A stretch of 32,033 nucleotides of DNA, taken from Hyphomicrobiales bacterium (lineage in GTDB: Bacteria; Pseudomonadota; Alphaproteobacteria; Rhizobiales; Rhizobiaceae). Made by a program: the position numbers and the translations under genes. A model generated the notes under the pieces. That model saw only the letters and a program-made list of their open reading frames with translations. It did not search any database and was not told where the DNA came from. Positions within the stretch are counted from its first letter, which is position 1, and each line of letters starts with the position of its first letter. Positions 25,261-32,033 of this stretch are shown piece by piece. The stretch lies in NCBI GenBank assembly GCA_900472925.1, contig UCJU01000037.1:33352-65384 (forward strand). Direction: 5' to 3'.

Positions 25261-27467
25261 TGACTAAACCGCTCAATTCTGCCGAAGAGAAAAAGACTGG
25301 CACCATCGCTAAGGCTGAGATCGAGGCAATCAAGAGCGGTTTGCATTCCAACCCCTTTGCCGTCCTGGGCGTCCACCAGACCCCGGACGGCTTTGTGGCC
25401 CGGTGCTTCATTCCCGGTGCCGAACACGTCACCGTCATGACCCTGGACGGCAACGTTGCCGGTGAATTGACCCGCACCGATGCCGATGGTTTCTTTGAAG
25501 GCCCTATTACCCTGTCCAAACGACAGCCGATCCGCTACCGCGCGTTGCGCGACGATGCGGAATGGGCCGTAACCGACCCCTACAGCTTCGGCCCGGTTCT
25601 CGGTCCCATGGACGATTATCTGGTGCGTGAAGGCTCGCACCTTCGTTTGTTCGACAAGATGGGCGCGCATCCCTTAAAGCTCGAAGGCGTTGAAGGCTTT
25701 CATTTCGCCGTCTGGGCACCCAATGCCCGGCGCGTGTCTGTCGTCGGCGATTTCAACAATTGGGATGGCCGCCGCCATGTCATGCGTTTCCGCAAGGACA
25801 CCGGCATCTGGGAAATTTTTGCGCCGGACGTCTATTCCGGTTGCAGCTACAAATTCGAGATCATCGGCCCGCATGGCGAATTGTTGCCCCTGAAGGCCGA
25901 CCCATACGCACGCCGCGCCGAACTGCGCCCGAAGAACGCATCGGTCACCACGCCTGAGCTGGTTCAGGAGTGGAGCGACGAGGCGCACCGCAAGCACTGG
26001 GCCAGCATCGACCAGCGCCGTCAGCCGATCAGCATTTACGAGGTGCACGCTTCCTCTTGGCAACTCAATGAGAGCGGCGAGTTTCTCACATGGGATGAAC
26101 TGGCCGCACGGCTCATTCCCTACTGCGCCGATATGGGCTTTACCCATATCGAATTCATGCCGATTTCCGAACACCCCTATGATCCCTCATGGGGCTATCA
26201 GACCACCGGCCTCTATGCGCCAACCGCCCGTTTCGGCGAGCCGGAAGGCTTTGCCCGCTTCGTCAACGGTGCACATAAGGTCGGCATTGGCGTTCTCCTG
26301 GACTGGGTTCCCGCCCATTTCCCGACGGATGAACACGGTCTGAAATGGTTCGATGGCACGGCACTTTATGAGCATGCCGATCCGCGTCAGGGCTTTCACC
26401 CGGACTGGAACACGGCGATCTACAATTTCGGTCGCGTCGAGGTCATGTCCTACCTCATCAACAATGCGCTTTACTGGGCCGAGAAATTCCATCTCGACGG
26501 TCTGCGCGTCGATGCGGTGGCCTCCATGCTCTACCTCGACTATTCCCGCAAGGAAGGCGAGTGGGTGCCCAATGAATATGGCGGGCGCGAAAACCTCGAA
26601 TCCGTCCGCTTCCTCCAGCAGATGAACACGCTGGTTTATGGCAACCACCCCGGCGTCATGACCATTGCCGAGGAATCCACATCCTGGCCGAAGGTTTCCC
26701 AGCCCGTGCATGAAGGCGGTCTCGGCTTCGGCTTCAAATGGAACATGGGCTTCATGCATGACACGCTGAGCTATTTCCAGCGCGAGCCGGTGCACCGCAA
26801 GTTCCACCATCAGGAACTCAGCTTCGGCCTTCTCTATGCCTTCAGCGAAAACTTCGTCCTGCCGATTTCCCATGATGAAGTGGTGCACGGCAAGGGCTCG
26901 ATGATTGCCAAGATGCCGGGTGACGACTGGCAGAAATTTGCCAACCTGCGCGCCTATTATGCCTTCATGTGGGGTTATCCCGGCAAGAAATTGCTGTTCA
27001 TGGGGCAGGAATTTGCGCAGTGGAGCGAGTGGAGCGAAAAGTCCTCGCTCGATTGGAACCTGCTGCAATATCATATGCACGAGGGTATTCGCCGCCTCGT
27101 GCGCGATCTCAACTTCATGTACCGCTCGAAAGCTGCGCTGCATGCGCGCGACTGCGAACCGGAAGGCTTCCAGTGGCTTTCCTCCGATGACCATGAAAAC
27201 TCCGTTTTTGCATGGCTTCGCTTGGCACCGGGTGAAAAGCCTGTGGCCGTCATCAGCAATCTGACGCCTGTCTACCGCGAGAATTTCTACGTGCCGCTGC
27301 CCACTGCCGGTCGCTGGCGCGAAGTTCTCAACACCGATGCCGAGATTTATGGCGGTACCGGCAAGGGCAATGGCGGGCGCGTTCAGGCCGTGGATGCCGG
27401 TGGCCAAATCGGTGCAACACTGACCTTGCCGCCACTGGCGGTCATCATGCTCGAGCTGGAGAGCTGA
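25260..27467 (+). CDS. glgB: 1,4-alpha-glucan branching enzyme
   Basis: Transfers alpha-1,4 chains to make alpha-1,6 branches in glycogen. The 735-residue protein has the usual N1 and CBM48 modules (about 25-215), a GH13 barrel (about 240-610) and a C-terminal beta domain. The catalytic residues align with E. coli GlgB at a constant offset: nucleophile D418 (LRVDAVASM), acid/base E471 (AEEST) and transition-state stabiliser D539 (SHDEVVHGKGSM). The ATG overlaps the glgP stop by one base. A 46-base gap with a new strong ribosome site then leads to glgC. Confidence 0.96.
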   Translation: MTKPLNSAEEKKTGTIAKAEIEAIKSGLHSNPFAVLGVHQTPDGFVARCFIPGAEHVTVMTLDGNVAGELTRTDADGFFEGPITLSKRQPIRYRALRDDAEWAVTDPYSFGPVLGPMDDYLVREGSHLRLFDKMGAHPLKLEGVEGFHFAVWAPNARRVSVVGDFNNWDGRRHVMRFRKDTGIWEIFAPDVYSGCSYKFEIIGPHGELLPLKADPYARRAELRPKNASVTTPELVQEWSDEAHRKHWASIDQRRQPISIYEVHASSWQLNESGEFLTWDELAARLIPYCADMGFTHIEFMPISEHPYDPSWGYQTTGLYAPTARFGEPEGFARFVNGAHKVGIGVLLDWVPAHFPTDEHGLKWFDGTALYEHADPRQGFHPDWNTAIYNFGRVEVMSYLINNALYWAEKFHLDGLRVDAVASMLYLDYSRKEGEWVPNEYGGRENLESVRFLQQMNTLVYGNHPGVMTIAEESTSWPKVSQPVHEGGLGFGFKWNMGFMHDTLSYFQREPVHRKFHHQELSFGLLYAFSENFVLPISHDEVVHGKGSMIAKMPGDDWQKFANLRAYYAFMWGYPGKKLLFMGQEFAQWSEWSEKSSLDWNLLQYHMHEGIRRLVRDLNFMYRSKAALHARDCEPEGFQWLSSDDHENSVFAWLRLAPGEKPVAVISNLTPVYRENFYVPLPTAGRWREVLNTDAEIYGGTGKGNGGRVQAVDAGGQIGATLTLPPLAVIMLELES

Positions 27468-27513
27468 GAGCGTCGACGTCTAAAACATACGGGAATATTA
27501 TGGGAGGATTGCT

Positions 27514-28776
27514 ATGAGTGAGAAAAGAATTCAGCCGCTGGCACGCGATGCGATGGCCTATGTTCTGGCCGGTGGGCGCGGTAGCCGCCTGAAGGAACTG
27601 ACCGACAGACGCGCAAAGCCCGCCGTCTATTTCGGCGGCAAGGCGCGCATCATCGATTTCGCGCTGTCCAATGCGCTGAACTCCGGCATTCGCCGCATCG
27701 GCGTCGCCACGCAGTACAAGGCCCACTCACTGATCCGCCACCTGCAACGCGGCTGGGACTTCTTCCGCCCGGAACGCAATGAAAGCTTCGACATTCTGCC
27801 CGCCTCCCAGCGTGTGTCGGAAACGCAATGGTATGAAGGTACCGCCGACGCGGTCTACCAGAACATCGACATCATCGAATCCCATGGCCCGGAATATATG
27901 GTCATTCTGGCCGGCGACCATATTTACAAGATGGACTATGAATACATGCTGCAACAGCATGTGGATTCCGGCGCGGATGTCACCATCGGTTGCCTTGAAG
28001 TTCCGCGCATGGAGGCCGTCGGCTTCGGCGTCATGCACGTCAACGAAAAGGATGAAATCATCGATTTCATCGAAAAGCCTGCCGATCCGCCGGGCATTCC
28101 CGGCAATCCGGATTTCGCTCTGGCGTCCATGGGCATCTACGTATTCCACACGAAATTCCTGATGGAATGCCTGCGCCGCGATGCTGCAGACCCCAATTCC
28201 AGCCGCGATTTCGGCAAGGACATCATTCCCCACATCGTGCAGCACGGTAAGGCCGTGGCCCACCGTTTCGCCTCGTCCTGCGTGCGGTCCGACTTCGAAA
28301 ACGGCCCCTACTGGCGCGATGTCGGCACCATCGATGCCTATTGGCAGGCCAATATCGACCTCACCGACATCGTTCCCGACCTCGACATCTACGACAAGTC
28401 GTGGCCGATCTGGACCTATGCGGAAATTCTGCCGCCCGCCAAATTCGTGCATGACGATGAAAACCGCCGTGGGTCGGCCACGTCGTCTGTGGTGGCAGGT
28501 GACTGTATCATCTCCGGCTCGTCGCTCAATCGCAGCCTGCTGTTTACCGGCGTCAGGGCAAATTCATACTCACGCCTTGAGAATGCCGTAGTGCTGCCGA
28601 GTGTGAAAATCGGACGCCACGCCCAACTCAGCAATGTCGTGATCGACCACGGTGTCGTCATTCCGGAAGGGCTTGTTGTTGGAGAAGACCATGACCTGGA
28701 TGCAAAACGCTTCCGCCGCACGGATAGCGGCATTTGCCTGATAACCCAATCGATGATCGACAAGCTGGACCTGTAG
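27514..28776 (+). CDS. glgC: Glucose-1-phosphate adenylyltransferase (ADP-glucose pyrophosphorylase)
   Basis: Makes ADP-glucose from ATP and glucose-1-phosphate, the committed step of glycogen synthesis. The 420-residue protein starts its nucleotidyltransferase domain with [14 protein letters not shown] (about 17-30), followed by [20 protein letters not shown] and [13 protein letters not shown]. The C-terminal left-handed beta-helix (about 300-420) includes [21 protein letters not shown]. Agrobacterium homologues are activated by fructose-6-phosphate and pyruvate; the same is inferred here. It has the strongest ribosome site in the operon (GGGAGGA, 27502-27508), and the 46-base gap could give it separate translational control. 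Confidence 0.96.
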   Translation: MSEKRIQPLARDAMAYVLAGGRGSRLKELTDRRAKPAVYFGGKARIIDFALSNALNSGIRRIGVATQYKAHSLIRHLQRGWDFFRPERNESFDILPASQRVSETQWYEGTADAVYQNIDIIESHGPEYMVILAGDHIYKMDYEYMLQQHVDSGADVTIGCLEVPRMEAVGFGVMHVNEKDEIIDFIEKPADPPGIPGNPDFALASMGIYVFHTKFLMECLRRDAADPNSSRDFGKDIIPHIVQHGKAVAHRFASSCVRSDFENGPYWRDVGTIDAYWQANIDLTDIVPDLDIYDKSWPIWTYAEILPPAKFVHDDENRRGSATSSVVAGDCIISGSSLNRSLLFTGVRANSYSRLENAVVLPSVKIGRHAQLSNVVIDHGVVIPEGLVVGEDHDLDAKRFRRTDSGICLITQSMIDKLDL

Positions 28777-28781
28777 ACCTC

Positions 28782-30224
28782 ATGAATGTTCTTTCGGTTG
28801 CGTCCGAAATCTATCCCCTCATCAAAACCGGGGGGCTCGCCGATGTCGCCGGCGCGCTTCCCATCGCTCTCAAGGCATGTGGGGTTACCACCCGCACGCT
28901 GATCCCCGGTTACCCCGCCGTTAAGGCGGCAGTCGAAAATGCGGTGAAAATAGCCGAACTGCCGGATCTCTTGGGCGAGCATGCCGATATTCTCGAGGCG
29001 CATCACGAAGGGCTGGATCTGCTCATTCTGGATGCGCCTGCCTATTACGACCGCCCGGCTGGCCCTTATCTCGATTCCACCGGCAAGGACTTTGCCGACA
29101 ACTGGAAGCGCTTCGCCGCCCTGTCCCTTGCGGCAGCGGAGATTGCCGCGGGCAAGCTGGAAAGCTGGAAACCGGACCTGATGCATGCGCATGACTGGCA
29201 AGCCGCCATGGCGCCCGTCTATATGCGCTACGCCGAAACGCCCGAGATCCCCAGCATCCTGACGATCCACAACATCGCCTTTCAGGGTCAGTTCGGCGCC
29301 AACATCTTCAGCGAATTGCGATTGCCCGCCCATGCCTTCAACACCGAAAGCATCGAATATTACAACGATATCAGCTTTCTGAAGGGTGGCATCCAGACGT
29401 CGACCGTCATCAGCACGGTCAGCCCCTCCTACGCCGAAGAAATTCTGACGCCGGAATTCGGCATGGGCCTCGATGGCGTTATCAGAAGCCGCGCTCATGT
29501 TATGCACGGTATCGTCAACGGCATCGACGCCGATGTCTGGAACCCCGCGACCGACCATCTGATCCATGACAATTACTCGGCGGCCAATCTAAAACTGCGC
29601 ACCCTCAACAAAGCGCGGGTGGCAAGCCATTACCGTATCGATCAGGATAGCGGTCCTCTCTTTTGCGTCATTTCCCGTCTGACATGGCAAAAGGGCATCG
29701 ACCTCGTAGCCGAAGTCGTGGACGATATTGTTGCCGCAGGCGGCAGGCTGGTCGTGCTGGGCGCAGGCGAAATCGGGCTGGAAGGCGCGCTCCTGGCCGC
29801 CGCCTCGCGTCATCCGGGACGGGTCGGCGTTGCCATCGGTTACAATGAGCCGCTGTCGCACCTGATGCAGGCGGGCTGTGATGCCATCATCGTTCCCTCG
29901 CGCTTCGAGCCTTGCGGCCTGACACAACTTTATGCCCTGCGTTACGGCTGCATTCCGGTCGTGGCGCGCAATGGCGGTCTCAATGATACCGTCATCGATG
30001 CCAATCACGCAGCCATCGCAGCCAAGGTCGCGACGGGCGTACAGTTTTCCTCGATCACGGCGGAAGGTTTGCGCCAGGCGATCAGGCGCACGGTGCGGTA
30101 CTATCAAGACCAGAAACTGTGGACGCAGATGCAGAAGCAGGGCATGAAATCGGACGTTTCCTGGGAAAAAAGTGCAGGCCTTTACGCCGCACTTTACGCC
30201 CGACTTATTTCGAAAGGCCAATAA
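28782..30224 (+). CDS. glgA: Glycogen synthase (ADP-glucose dependent)
   Basis: Elongates alpha-1,4-glucan from ADP-glucose (GT5). The 480-residue protein shows K15-TGG-L ([15 protein letters not shown]) for ADP-glucose binding, HAHDWQAAM, and the C-terminal GT-B signature [18 protein letters not shown] (about 371-388). The start at 28782 is five bases past the glgC stop and gives the length known for the Agrobacterium enzyme; 16 earlier in-frame codons overlap glgC and are not used. The local ribosome site is weak, so translation probably depends on coupling with glgC. The pgm ATG follows its stop with no gap. Confidence 0.96.
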   Translation: MNVLSVASEIYPLIKTGGLADVAGALPIALKACGVTTRTLIPGYPAVKAAVENAVKIAELPDLLGEHADILEAHHEGLDLLILDAPAYYDRPAGPYLDSTGKDFADNWKRFAALSLAAAEIAAGKLESWKPDLMHAHDWQAAMAPVYMRYAETPEIPSILTIHNIAFQGQFGANIFSELRLPAHAFNTESIEYYNDISFLKGGIQTSTVISTVSPSYAEEILTPEFGMGLDGVIRSRAHVMHGIVNGIDADVWNPATDHLIHDNYSAANLKLRTLNKARVASHYRIDQDSGPLFCVISRLTWQKGIDLVAEVVDDIVAAGGRLVVLGAGEIGLEGALLAAASRHPGRVGVAIGYNEPLSHLMQAGCDAIIVPSRFEPCGLTQLYALRYGCIPVVARNGGLNDTVIDANHAAIAAKVATGVQFSSITAEGLRQAIRRTVRYYQDQKLWTQMQKQGMKSDVSWEKSAGLYAALYARLISKGQ

Positions 30225-31856
<1,632 letters not shown>

Positions 31857-31892
31857 TCGATTGAGGCGGTTGCCCGCAGGGCGGTTTAGGGA

Positions 31893-31951
31893 TGTGGGTG
31901 CCGCTCAGCCCCCTCTGCCCTGCCGGCCATCTCCCCCACAGGTGGGGAGAT
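31893..31951 (-). repeat. Intergenic repeat with palindrome (right end)
   Basis: The minus strand of 31893-31939 matches bases 1-47 of the window with about seven mismatches. It runs into a palindrome, ATCTCCCC (31929-31936) with GGGGAGAT (31944-31951). It follows pgm and may serve as its transcription end, but there is no T run. Confidence 0.65.
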
Positions 31952-32015
31952 CAGCTGGGCGCACCAATATTGCCCCGATCTTGACGTCAGAGATTGCCGA
32001 GGGGCTGCCACGAGT

Positions 32016-32033
32016 CGATCTCCCCCCTTGAGG
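32016..32033. repeat. Truncated second palindrome of the repeat
   Basis: The window ends in GATCTCCCCCCTTGAGG, the left arm and loop of what is probably a further CTCCCC/GGGGAG hairpin cut by the window edge. Confidence 0.4.

Overview
The window looks like a rhizobial (Rhizobiaceae, most likely Agrobacterium-type) chromosomal segment. The reasons are the Brucella/rhizobial Omp10-type lipoprotein, the alphaproteobacterial CpdR regulator, homospermidine synthase, a suhB/MmgR-class small RNA beside an inositol-monophosphatase-family gene, and the glgP-glgB-glgC-glgA-pgm order known from Agrobacterium. Coding density is high and nothing looks recently acquired: no transposase, integrase, CRISPR array or phage gene is visible. 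The species call is inference from family resemblance only.

Layout. 1-47: copy of an intergenic repeat. 62-1033 (-): PAS-GGDEF diguanylate cyclase. 1211-5376 (+): homospermidine synthase, Omp10-like lipoprotein, and a secreted 5'-nucleotidase with a C-terminal LysM domain. 5653-8809 (+): ferrochelatase, a QmcA/NfeD membrane pair and a YciA-type acyl-CoA thioesterase. 8951-9912 (-): small unknown protein, tRNA-Val(GAC) with its own promoter and terminator, and cpdR. 10095-12084 (+): N-formylglutamate amidohydrolase-like protein and histidinol-phosphatase-like HisN, with an MmgR/suhB sRNA on the minus strand between them. 12314-14255: a small membrane protein (+) convergent with a BacA/YddA-like ABC transporter (-) whose ATPase motifs are degenerate.

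14513-21137 (+) is a tight three-gene operon. It encodes a transglutaminase fused to a DUF2126 putative amidoligase, a circularly permuted ATP-grasp fused to an alpha-E domain, and a second transglutaminase. Such sets have been predicted to build or attach peptides, but no product is known to me. Together with the divergent, apparently ATPase-dead peptide-transporter-like gene, it is the best candidate for an uncharacterised system here.

21308-22570 (+) is a TadG-like protein with a von Willebrand A domain, closed by a strong terminator. 22798-31856 (+) is the complete glycogen operon: phosphorylase, branching enzyme, ADP-glucose pyrophosphorylase, glycogen synthase and phosphoglucomutase. 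It interconverts glucose-6-P/glucose-1-P, ADP-glucose and glycogen. The window ends in a second, inverted copy of the repeat seen at its start.
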